DNA of 24,946 nt from a virus. Position numbers and translations under genes: made by a program. Positions 10,301-17,718 of the stretch are shown here, piece after piece. The first letter of the stretch is position 1, and each line of letters opens with the position of its first letter. Where the stretch lies: IMG/VR virus record IMGVR_UViG_3300009374_000036, positions 1 to 24,946 of that record. The stretch is one strand, 5' to 3'. The notes under the pieces are model-generated. The model was not told where the DNA came from, did no database searches, and saw nothing but the letters and a program-made list of their open reading frames with translations.

Positions 10301-13300
10301 CCAGCATTCTCAACAACTGTTGATTGATACTTATATTTCTTAGTTGAACGCCTTCTCCAATTTCTTCTAGTATCACCGTATGAAGATGTAGAACCATTAT
10401 AACCAGGAGATCCTACAATCAAATACTTATCTGATATTTTAACAGATGCTCCAAACTCATCAGCTGTGGTTTTTTCATTTGATGTTATTACACGATAGTT
10501 TACTTGACCACTTTCATGTGCAAAGTAGTATTCAATATTAGCACCGAGTCCTAATAATTCTTGTGATTGTGTTTCTGTACCTAACCAAGAAACATCTTTT
10601 TCAGATTCACTTGATGATCTAATAGAGAACATTTCAGTAACATCTTGTTCAATCTCACATTCATTTTGACTACCATCCCAATGTGATTGCTTAATGTTGA
10701 AAATCCAAGTGTGACCAGCATTATCACAACTCAATGCTGTAGTTAATGTATCGTCAGTTGTCCAAGTATCTACATCACCACCGTTGTCAACATAACATTT
10801 ACCACCAATATCATTTGTACCACTTAGTGCCCATGTTGGAGTTTCACAACTACCTTGTGTCCAAGTATTACCAGAAATTTGTTCACAACTTGATCTTGAT
10901 GTATGAGTCGCATACCATTCACCACCATTAGCAACACAATTTGTTGCAGTAGTATGAGTCTCAATCCAATTTCTACCATCATATTCACAAGTAATTTTAT
11001 CATAATGATTAGCTTGCCATACACCATAATTAGGAAATGATTCACAAGTTGATCTATCAGTACTTTCTCCATCAGAACAAATACCATTCGTTTCCCAATC
11101 ATCACAATATGTACCAGTAGAACAAGAACCATCATAATCATAATCAGAACAATATGATCCAGTGAACTGACAACCAGTTGCAGCACCAGACCACGTTCCA
11201 GCGTAATGATGACAAGTTAATTGATCGAATGATTCATTAGTTTGTATTGTTGTTACTTCTTTGATACCTAATATTTTACCAGAGTAAATATTGAAATAGA
11301 TATCATCATTTTCACCAGGATCTTTCAGAAAGATATCAGCCTGTTTCTTATCATTTTCATAATCTAAATCTGATGGATCAAGCGTTAATATATTTGTATT
11401 GATGATATCGATCTTAGTATCAGTTGTCTCTGAACGTTGCCACTTACCATTAGCATTCTTTATTAATGTATGAACAACACCACAATTATCATATGTACCA
11501 TATGTTTCATTAGGCGATCCAATAGCAATAGTATCACCCGACCCACACATACAAATAGAAGAACCAAACTTTGCTCCTTGTATTGGAGATTCAGTTGTGA
11601 TATCATATTCATATGAGTTTACGTCAGTGTCACTAGGGGAAGATTTTTGAGACCAGTATCCATTACTATTCTCTCTATAAATAAAGACTTTACCAACTCC
11701 ACTTGTCAATTCAAATGTTCCAGTTCCACCAATAACTTCACTTCTAACATTTGCATTTGGAGCTCCAATAGCAAGTTCTTTTGTTGTTTGATTGAATGAG
11801 ATAGTATATCCAAATTTTAGATCTGAAATATGATCCAAAACCGGTACCCATATACGCTCCATTAAATATCCATCCGCCCAACTATTTCCAACTTTCTTGA
11901 ATAGATATACTACACCACTATTTTTTACTGATCCTTCAATCTCAACATCTTCGTTTGGAGCGCCAATGAATATATAATCATTAGATATTATAACTGAATA
12001 GCCAAATTGTCCTTCAATTTTAGCATTAATATTTGGAGATTGTAATGTGCGCTGAAGTTCCCACGTTTCTCCCTTATCACTTGTCTGATAAATGTATGCT
12101 TTACCAGATTTTTCTAATGAACCATCTTCGTTTGGAGCACCGATAACAACTACATCATCGTATGAAGAAATAGCTGACCCAAATTGTGTTTTCTTAGGAT
12201 TTGTAACATAATGACTAGGGAATATTTTTGAATGAAGTTTCCATAATGCACCACTTTTCTTTAATATATGTACAGTAGAAATTCTATCAATATGACCTAA
12301 TTTTGTTCCAGCTTCTCCAACAAATGCTATATCATCTTCAAAATTATTAACATCATTGGCTTGCAAAATATTAACATAGCTACCAAATTCTTCAAATGAT
12401 ACAGAATCTTCTTTTTGTATAAGATCTTGTGAAATTCTCCAATTCTCTTTATTGAGAACTAATTGCTTAGATCCAATATTCTTGAATGGATATACTATTC
12501 CTGTATTTTTAGAATATTTTGGGTGTCCAGCAAATAGATAATCATCTTCAATATGAATTGTTTTACCAGTACAAATTTTCTCTAAATTATCAAGATTTGT
12601 TGCACCAGCAAAATGATTATGATCTGGATTTGGATTATCTACTATATATACACGTTTCCAAGTATTTCTAACTCTATTAAATACATATACACTTCCCTTA
12701 TTAGATTCGGTTGGTGCAGCTACAGCTAATTTATCAACATCAAATTTATTTCCATCATCATCTACAGGAGATTCGAATATATATAATGCTGAACCAAATC
12801 CAGGAGTTTTCTTATCCCATTCTGCATATAATTTAGTTACAATCGAATATTTGAATACTCCATTCTCAACTTTATAATTATCATATGCATATACTACACC
12901 TCCATTAACACTTGCAGGCGTTTCTTGATTTGGTGATCCAATCATCATATAATTTTCTGTCATCATCACTGACACACCAAATTTAGAATTTAGTATTGTA
13001 TCATTATTTGTGATATTAGCTGGACCTAGACGATTAATATTTGTCCATTCGTGAACATCATCTTCTTTCCAATAAATGTGTACAGATCCGATACCAAAAT
13101 CTTCTGGCTTCTTATAAGTTGTTGGATCATTTTCCCAATTTGTTAATGATGTAAAGTATGTTTGATAATCATTATCACCAATACCTTTCGGCTCACCAAC
13201 TAATAATATGTTTTCTCTAATATCAACTGATGCACCAAACATAGCTTTTTCAATTGATCTAGCTGGATTTATTGGAGCATTACCAGCAACTGCTGTATCA

Positions 13301-15519
13301 TAATAAAATTTTCCATCTTGAACTATAACTTGTTCACCACCTGATGCATTTGCTAATGTTATTGTATCATTAGCATAATCATATGTAATATCAGATGGAT
13401 TAACTAATACATCATCCATATGAATTGTTAATATTGATGTTGAATCAATATCAAAATCAGTTGTGAATGATGAAGTTCCTGCAGGAATCGTATATTCGTG
13501 ATGTTGTGTTGTTGTATCAAGATAATATAGATGTACAGATCCAGCTTGCTCTTTCATTGTAGCTTCTTCATATCCAACAGCGTTTGAATATGGCGCACCA
13601 ATAGCTAATCTAATCTTGCCACCAGTAGTTCCTGCTGTACCATCATATGCTAATTTGAGCGAATAACCAAATCCATATTGTTGTTCACCAATAATATAAT
13701 CAGGATCTAATACTTGTTGTAGTCTCCAACCAGCATCTTCTTCTCTTTTAGAATAGATATAAACGTGTCCTACAGATGAATTATCCATCACATCTTGATA
13801 AATGTTTCCTGGCGCGCCTATAGCCAACCAACTCATTGATCCATCAGACTCAGTTTTATCTAATAATGATACTCCAAATCCAAAATGTTCATTATCATAC
13901 TTATTATATGTTTTAGATACAATAGTATTATTCCATTCGTGATAATAATCAAAATCTATAGGAAGTTGCAGTCTACCAGTATTTTCATTATCGACCCAAG
14001 TATCAGTAGCATAATCATAGGTCTTGTTTGTATCATCTTCAATCCACTCAGACCCATTAAATCTATATAAGTATACTGCACCAGCATTGATATATCCATC
14101 AGTAGATTCAATATTCAATACTTTATTAACTGTAACAGGAGCTCCAGTAGTTTCATCAATTGATTTATCAACTTCAAATGAATAGATCCAGTCACCACCG
14201 ACATTACTACAAGTTTCAGAATCATTAATTACTGATCCATCAAGATTTGTTTCTGAACAAGTGGGATCATATATTGATACTACATTGAAATATTGATTAC
14301 CTCCACCTAAACCAGATTCGATCTTCAATACATCATATACTTTTACACTACCAGTATCTACGTAATTACCTGCTTGATCTGTTGTCTTAAATTCTGTTTC
14401 ATTAGCAGTACCAATAACATAAAGCGGATCATCGTTATTTTGTATGTGTTGGGTTGTCTCTTCATCGTGTCGAATTTCTTCTTCTGATGGTGCACCAATC
14501 ACCATCAAGTCGCCACTTCTGTCCAAAGAATAACCGTGTGCAGAATATGCTCTTGCATTTTTCTGTCTTAGATTATTTTGACGAACACCCCATTTATTTT
14601 TCTTAGAGATGATTGTCGCATTATCAACTTCAGTCTCTTTCATTTCATCTGGATCAATATCATCAATCTCAAGATTTCTAATGACAATACCTTCACCAAA
14701 TTCAAAATCACCACTAATAGATTTTAGATAAAGAATATTATTATCTTCCTCAATTAGTCGTGTCTTATCATTGGATACAAATGCTCTTGCTCCAGAGATA
14801 ACACCAACAATTTCTTGATCATAGAATTTCTCTAATTCTTGACCTTTCTTATCAACAACAATATATGATGTATCATTCCATCGACCATCTGATGCTCTTA
14901 AAATATCTACTTTAGGATAATAAAAATCAATATCATCTTCAAATACAACATTAAATAGAAATTTATATGATGCTTCTGTACCCTTTGCTTTGTAAAATTC
15001 ACGAATATTCTTTAAGATGAGTTTGACATCTTCTTTAGTAAGATCTTCTCTTAAAGGAATGTTTGGAATATATTGCTTCTTATACTCGGCAAGATAATCA
15101 TCGATCATATTCTTATCGATATCAGTTTCTTCAAGCATATTAGTTATCATACGATAAATTCCGTATGATGTTGGATGATATGTTACACCAGCATCCCAGT
15201 CTGGAATATTATCATCCCAAGCTGTTATATAATCTTTAAATTCCCAATATTCACTACCATTCAATCCTGTTGGATGATTGTAATCGTCAGATATATGTGT
15301 TTGTTTACATGCAAATGCAATAGCAATACTATCATCACTAATTTCTGTCGTATTAACGATTTTGATTGTGTCTTGAGAAATGTATTCCTTTTCAATAAAC
15401 TTAAAATATCCACCTATAAAATCTACAAATAGTGGATGTTCTTCTTTTACAAAATCAGGAACAAATCTCTCAGCAAGTATTGATAGTTTTTTTGAGCTAG
15501 ACTGTAAAGAAATTGTCAT
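7357..15519 (-). CDS. Giant baseplate protein in the gp7 position, with FG-GAP propellers and Cys-rich modules
   Basis: A 2,720-residue protein between gp6 and gp8, where T4 has gp7 (about 1,030 residues). Residues 1-310 are the conserved part: RFVPDFVKEEHPLFVDFIGG, then FYKAKGTEASYKFLF (175-189) and DILRASDGRW, which I know from structural proteins at this locus in marine T4-like phages. Residues 328-1787 hold about 14 FG-GAP repeats (FG near the blade start, then IGAP, then G-x-V-x-x-Y). A Cys-rich block (1436-1621) interrupts them. Residues 1800-2720 carry three W-x-Y-x-DDVV modules (near 1967, 2290 and 2585), three VDG-type beta units (2092-2283) and more Cys/Trp units. It is probably a wedge component with large rim-facing arms. 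Whether it is a true gp7 homologue is unsure; synteny is the main argument. The start has a GGAAA site and lies 12 bases from gp6. Confidence 0.8.
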   Translation of the reverse strand: MTISLQSSSKKLSILAERFVPDFVKEEHPLFVDFIGGYFKFIEKEYISQDTIKIVNTTEISDDSIAIAFACKQTHISDDYNHPTGLNGSEYWEFKDYITAWDDNIPDWDAGVTYHPTSYGIYRMITNMLEETDIDKNMIDDYLAEYKKQYIPNIPLREDLTKEDVKLILKNIREFYKAKGTEASYKFLFNVVFEDDIDFYYPKVDILRASDGRWNDTSYIVVDKKGQELEKFYDQEIVGVISGARAFVSNDKTRLIEEDNNILYLKSISGDFEFGEGIVIRNLEIDDIDPDEMKETEVDNATIISKKNKWGVRQNNLRQKNARAYSAHGYSLDRSGDLMVIGAPSEEEIRHDEETTQHIQNNDDPLYVIGTANETEFKTTDQAGNYVDTGSVKVYDVLKIESGLGGGNQYFNVVSIYDPTCSETNLDGSVINDSETCSNVGGDWIYSFEVDKSIDETTGAPVTVNKVLNIESTDGYINAGAVYLYRFNGSEWIEDDTNKTYDYATDTWVDNENTGRLQLPIDFDYYHEWNNTIVSKTYNKYDNEHFGFGVSLLDKTESDGSMSWLAIGAPGNIYQDVMDNSSVGHVYIYSKREEDAGWRLQQVLDPDYIIGEQQYGFGYSLKLAYDGTAGTTGGKIRLAIGAPYSNAVGYEEATMKEQAGSVHLYYLDTTTQHHEYTIPAGTSSFTTDFDIDSTSILTIHMDDVLVNPSDITYDYANDTITLANASGGEQVIVQDGKFYYDTAVAGNAPINPARSIEKAMFGASVDIRENILLVGEPKGIGDNDYQTYFTSLTNWENDPTTYKKPEDFGIGSVHIYWKEDDVHEWTNINRLGPANITNNDTILNSKFGVSVMMTENYMMIGSPNQETPASVNGGVVYAYDNYKVENGVFKYSIVTKLYAEWDKKTPGFGSALYIFESPVDDDGNKFDVDKLAVAAPTESNKGSVYVFNRVRNTWKRVYIVDNPNPDHNHFAGATNLDNLEKICTGKTIHIEDDYLFAGHPKYSKNTGIVYPFKNIGSKQLVLNKENWRISQDLIQKEDSVSFEEFGSYVNILQANDVNNFEDDIAFVGEAGTKLGHIDRISTVHILKKSGALWKLHSKIFPSHYVTNPKKTQFGSAISSYDDVVVIGAPNEDGSLEKSGKAYIYQTSDKGETWELQRTLQSPNINAKIEGQFGYSVIISNDYIFIGAPNEDVEIEGSVKNSGVVYLFKKVGNSWADGYLMERIWVPVLDHISDLKFGYTISFNQTTKELAIGAPNANVRSEVIGGTGTFELTSGVGKVFIYRENSNGYWSQKSSPSDTDVNSYEYDITTESPIQGAKFGSSICMCGSGDTIAIGSPNETYGTYDNCGVVHTLIKNANGKWQRSETTDTKIDIINTNILTLDPSDLDYENDKKQADIFLKDPGENDDIYFNIYSGKILGIKEVTTIQTNESFDQLTCHHYAGTWSGAATGCQFTGSYCSDYDYDGSCSTGTYCDDWETNGICSDGESTDRSTCESFPNYGVWQANHYDKITCEYDGRNWIETHTTATNCVANGGEWYATHTSRSSCEQISGNTWTQGSCETPTWALSGTNDIGGKCYVDNGGDVDTWTTDDTLTTALSCDNAGHTWIFNIKQSHWDGSQNECEIEQDVTEMFSIRSSSESEKDVSWLGTETQSQELLGLGANIEYYFAHESGQVNYRVITSNEKTTADEFGASVKISDKYLIVGSPGYNGSTSSYGDTRRNWRRRSTKKYKYQSTVVENAGAVYIFDLAKIVPTQLEKIEAEFYDRNERFGENLSAYGDSILATSKGYKVRRGRLTGIENNKYEEDSGIIKERGFWYTTDGFLDSKKVMQDNFIYQEFSYMIDSDQQISEYRSIVKDNVHPVGMQLIGRYNLGSTINVGALFDVSLDYELNMTPSASGGYINPQTFHSLCRDWTVVFDVVLGRFTMQQLPPGVPKVNIKISELMHEKIASCSGDDVSLNLPEVVAPTWTPQTTYNIDDVVKATSHQLNHVFAINRKENKITLIDHQPEIIDARVTLQTTTIDPDYMEYVHYSPENFVWSGNSDSCIDNTGTDVWNNPDYQDKGLCEAAGYTWAYGEDSIAMYGDIQSDSYIKVYVDGILQSPVSCYNSNNVDITNTQVNGIDQNYRAGCEGQGNTWRGYVIDEQGNNIDFIGINDGAEVSIEHYKLVTGMPISGWSLPTFNKYSSTNGEVQLDFDLTNDSNIEVYADGVYQSPEKCVYDYDNNKITINSLEDYTSVIVIDLTDFVILKPTIDYFDFDGSSSLVPSVNLFNQTIISIWIDGIFQSSSKTSLWRPNTTYQVDDVVGAPDDPTSAFVVEKIYDSGLSAQLDSHMPDFDQVEMGGFIQDGPVTPVFDEIGSAIIRYDRAIKIIWKRVPIVYNKYFRCIATNMIGDCSDTTIFDKSDCIDAGETWTEPTSHEGNSGTFEPIWKLGRNAQTWDNEVTWTCLSPTNAYDENIRPDEIVQIKTETNSFFPSDYPFIKGLVPIKTEDTTYTIELGECLVDLGGSEINKSNCLAASGSIGSWNYTTEQCDYILPIGVDSWSESVCNTYNGIWNKYAIKDTTINISEVASIDGITRYSLFDTKGRLWNSSIEYAIDDVVKYWDGANLEWAYYKARQINNKTISPIYNDLNVSLSEGQVYWTYLGNDETITTGFVFFMNATTCEPIEGFYNLLTDPFGRLTIKKWNPVGTIDYNTGIININNLRLSDYISANTSFIIKAIKED
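7425..7432 (-). promoter_or_regulatory. Possible late promoter box before gp8
   Basis: A second exact TATAAATA on the minus strand lies in the last codons of the gp7-position gene, 84 bases before the gp8 ATG. The distance suits an internal late promoter for gp8 and the giant gene after it. It is inside coding sequence, and another copy deep in the same gene (7833-7840) shows that chance matches occur. Confidence 0.3.
10159..14538 (-). repeat. About 14 FG-GAP (integrin-alpha-like) repeats in the gp7-position protein
   Basis: Residues 328-1787. Blade anchors (FG or equivalent) are near residues 329, 546, 616, 761, 847, 908, 970, 1045, 1113, 1172, 1236, 1318, 1689 and 1769. Most blades have FG-x-S, a hydrophobic strand ending in IGAP, IGSP or VGEP, then a G-x-V-x-x-Y strand. 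Examples are QFGSAISSYDDVVVIGAP (1112-1129) and SGVVYLFKK (1201-1209). Blades 1, 7, 8 and 14 are degenerate. Insertions separate blades 1 and 2, 3 and 4, and 12 and 13. Fourteen would make two seven-bladed propellers. Confidence 0.8.
10645..11214 (-). other. Cys-rich block inserted in the FG-GAP array
   Basis: Residues 1436-1625 contain about 20 Cys, many in C-x(3-8)-W units: CHHYAGTW, CEYDGRNW, CVANGGEW, CEQISGNTW and CDNAGHTW. Between the first units is a denser stretch (1450-1492) with Cys every 5-15 residues and many Asp, Gly and Ser. It lies between blades 12 and 13. Function is unknown; disulfide-bonded or metal-binding arms are both possible. Confidence 0.8.
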
Positions 15520-15531
15520 TTTTTATTTCCA

Positions 15532-17277
15532 TTATTGCATTTGATTAAGTGTAATATTTAAATCATCAAGAATAATTAGATTATTCTTCTTTGTATATAC
15601 ATCATCTATAGCAGTATCAGCATACAATCTTAATGTAGAACCATCACTTATCTTAGGAGTAAATCTTTGAATAGATATCACACCATTTTCATAATCTATA
15701 GATCCCTTTTTCTCTTCAACTATATTATCCAACTCATCTCTAATAACTAAATTTCCCGCACCATCGTCAGTAATTCTAAATTTATTACCGTCAATATCAG
15801 TGTAAATTTCTGATGAGAAATTAGTTTTAGTAATAGCATTATCAAAATCCATTGTATAAATTCCTTGTTGACCAGAATCTATAATCAATTCTTTATATAT
15901 AACCAGTTCTGTCAAGTTATTTGAAATTGATGAATCTGCACTATCAATAATAGATAATATTTTTGAGTATTTTAAAAAGCTATCGAATCGATTCAATTCA
16001 GATATAAAATAATCTCTAACATTATCTTCAATCAGACTCATAATCTGATTAGCACCAAACTTTGATTTATTTGGATTATAATTTACTGTTGTGTCAATAA
16101 TAACGAATGTGTATGATGGAGATAAAATCTCTGGTACTACTGCAATCATATTATACTTATTTAGTATATCTTCTTTAATGTATTCTTCTTGCTTGGGGGA
16201 TAAACTTAGTTTATTCTTTGGCTTGATTGAGATGAATACTTTACCATATTCAGGTGGATCATTATCTTCTCCACCCCAAACATTAATAGATTCAATATTA
16301 TTGAACTTATTCATCAGTACTGAGAAATAGTCTTGTTTAGTAACAGCTCTACTTTGCATCTCATAATTCTTAGGAGCAACTAATTTAACAGAATCGATTG
16401 ATTCTCTATTCTTACCATCATATGATGGTGTTAATGTCATAACAACCATATCACTAGAAGAGAATTTATATCCATTATTATCATACACATCATCTACAAT
16501 CTCGAAATAATAACACTCATTTCCAGTTTCACCAGTAGTCGATAAATATTCAACAACAATACTATCTTCATTGATCGGATCTTTACCGACAATTCCCTTT
16601 CCAAAGTAGACTTCCATTTGATAATTTTCGATCTCTTGAAGGAAATATACCTCTGATAAACTAGTTAATTCCACAATATTATCAAAACGATCCCACGGCT
16701 CACTAGAACCAACAGTTAGTGTCATATTACTAATATCAATTGTTGGATCACTAATAATGAATTTTTGTTGTTTATTCGATTGATCATAAGTCCAACCAAT
16801 ACTCTTTTGTTCACCTTGATATACATTGATATCAGATGTGAATAGTCCATTCTCATCCTTTTTGATGATTAATGAATCCATTAATACAAAGTTGAATGAC
16901 TCTCCCTGATCACCTTTCTTCTTACCAGTGAATCTAGTTCCTTTTGGAAAATTGATTGATGTAGTCTCTTCAGTTGTAACATTAATTGTTACATTGATTG
17001 TTGCAATAGAGCCTTCACTTTGATTAGGAAGATAATTGAGTTCTTTTGCTTTTGATATTACTGAATTTCTCTGTGTTGAACTATCTAGAAACATTTCATT
17101 AGCGATCATATTTCCATAGAAACCCATATAGTGTGTATTATATGATAAAACATCTAATAAAACACTTAATGCGCTTCCTTCAAAATTATAATCTTGAAAC
17201 TCGTTTTGCGTTTTAAGAAAATTTTTAAGATTGCTTTTGATTGAATCAAAATCAAGATCTGCTAATTCTAACTTCAT
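15532..17277 (-). CDS. gp6: Baseplate wedge protein gp6 (gpJ-like)
   Basis: The 581-residue product is somewhat shorter than T4 gp6 (660). The N-terminus has the conserved gp6 signature: LADLDFDSIKSNLKNFLK, then SALSVLLDVLSYNTHYMGFY and NEMFLDSSTQRNSV, followed by KAKELNYLPNQS (residues 1-92). The middle contains ESINVWGGEDNDPPEYGKVF (near 335-354) and repeated beta segments. gp6 forms the hexagonal ring of wedges in the T4 inner baseplate and belongs to the Baseplate_J superfamily. An AGGA ribosome binding site lies inside the end of gp25, with one base between the genes. The gp25-gp6-(gp7)-gp8 order is that of the wedge assembly pathway. Confidence 0.93.
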   Translation of the reverse strand: MKLELADLDFDSIKSNLKNFLKTQNEFQDYNFEGSALSVLLDVLSYNTHYMGFYGNMIANEMFLDSSTQRNSVISKAKELNYLPNQSEGSIATINVTINVTTEETTSINFPKGTRFTGKKKGDQGESFNFVLMDSLIIKKDENGLFTSDINVYQGEQKSIGWTYDQSNKQQKFIISDPTIDISNMTLTVGSSEPWDRFDNIVELTSLSEVYFLQEIENYQMEVYFGKGIVGKDPINEDSIVVEYLSTTGETGNECYYFEIVDDVYDNNGYKFSSSDMVVMTLTPSYDGKNRESIDSVKLVAPKNYEMQSRAVTKQDYFSVLMNKFNNIESINVWGGEDNDPPEYGKVFISIKPKNKLSLSPKQEEYIKEDILNKYNMIAVVPEILSPSYTFVIIDTTVNYNPNKSKFGANQIMSLIEDNVRDYFISELNRFDSFLKYSKILSIIDSADSSISNNLTELVIYKELIIDSGQQGIYTMDFDNAITKTNFSSEIYTDIDGNKFRITDDGAGNLVIRDELDNIVEEKKGSIDYENGVISIQRFTPKISDGSTLRLYADTAIDDVYTKKNNLIILDDLNITLNQMQ

Positions 17278-17278
17278 T

Positions 17279-17677
17279 TTATCTTATCCTATGTAAAAAT
17301 AGTGTCATAATCATTGGTTCAATAGTGTTTCTTATAGTGAATTCAATAGTTATATTGTAACCGTGCCCATCATTTGATGAAATAATTTCAACATTATGTA
17401 ATGTAACTCTCGGTTCGAAATTCGTTATACAGGCTGTAATATGATTTTTCAATAATATTCTAGTATTGATCGTATCTAATTCAAATAACAATTCTTTCAC
17501 ACCAGATCCGATCTCTGGATGAAAGAGTCTTTCACCGAAATTTGTCATTATAAGATTTCTTACAGATGTTTTAATCGCATTTTCATTATATTTTCTTACA
17601 ATATCTTTAGTATTCGGATGCGGCTTAAACATCATATCTATATCTGAAAATAATCGTACTGATCTTTTAATGGCCAT
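17279..17677 (-). CDS. gp25: Baseplate wedge protein gp25
   Basis: The 132-residue product is exactly the size of T4 gp25. It carries the GPW/gp25 family core: the N-terminal LFSDIDMMFKPHPNTKDI, then SVRNLIMTNFGERLFHPEIG (38-57) and SGVKELLFE (58-66), followed by a beta-alpha-beta tail. gp25 clamps the gp6 dimer and is a structural counterpart of TssE in type VI secretion; it is not an active lysozyme despite old annotations. It is the only gene in the window preceded by a real gap (41 bases). That gap holds a late-promoter box and an AGGA ribosome binding site (17687-17690), nine bases before the ATG. Confidence 0.95.
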   Translation of the reverse strand: MAIKRSVRLFSDIDMMFKPHPNTKDIVRKYNENAIKTSVRNLIMTNFGERLFHPEIGSGVKELLFELDTINTRILLKNHITACITNFEPRVTLHNVEIISSNDGHGYNITIEFTIRNTIEPMIMTLFLHRIR

Positions 17678-17704
17678 TGTATTAATTCCTATTCCTTTAT
17701 CAAT

Positions 17705-17712
17705 TATTTATA
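17705..17712 (-). promoter_or_regulatory. T4-type late promoter box TATAAATA upstream of gp25
   Basis: The minus strand reads TATAAATA, an exact match to the T4 late-promoter -10 box, which is recognised by the gp55 sigma-like factor with the gp33 and gp45 co-activators. It lies in the only intergenic gap longer than 15 bases, 28 bases before the gp25 ATG. Transcription would start a few bases downstream, leaving a leader of about 20 bases with the AGGA site. In so AT-rich a sequence the octamer is expected a few times by chance, so position is the stronger argument. Confidence 0.6.
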
Positions 17713-17718
17713 CTTGAT

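Noticed and set aside
10824-11186. A 120-codon minus-strand ORF inside the Cys-rich block
   Set aside because: It lies wholly within the giant gene in another frame, has a Leu/Val/Met-heavy composition typical of a shadow of Cys/Asp/Asn codons, and has no separate ribosome binding site.
15555-15562. TTTAAATA on the minus strand shortly before the giant gp7-position gene
   Set aside because: One mismatch to the late-promoter box and located in gp6 coding sequence; too weak to call.
17678-17718. Possible terminator after the PAAR gene
   Set aside because: No GC-rich hairpin or T-run is visible in the gap; only the promoter box and ribosome binding site are seen.
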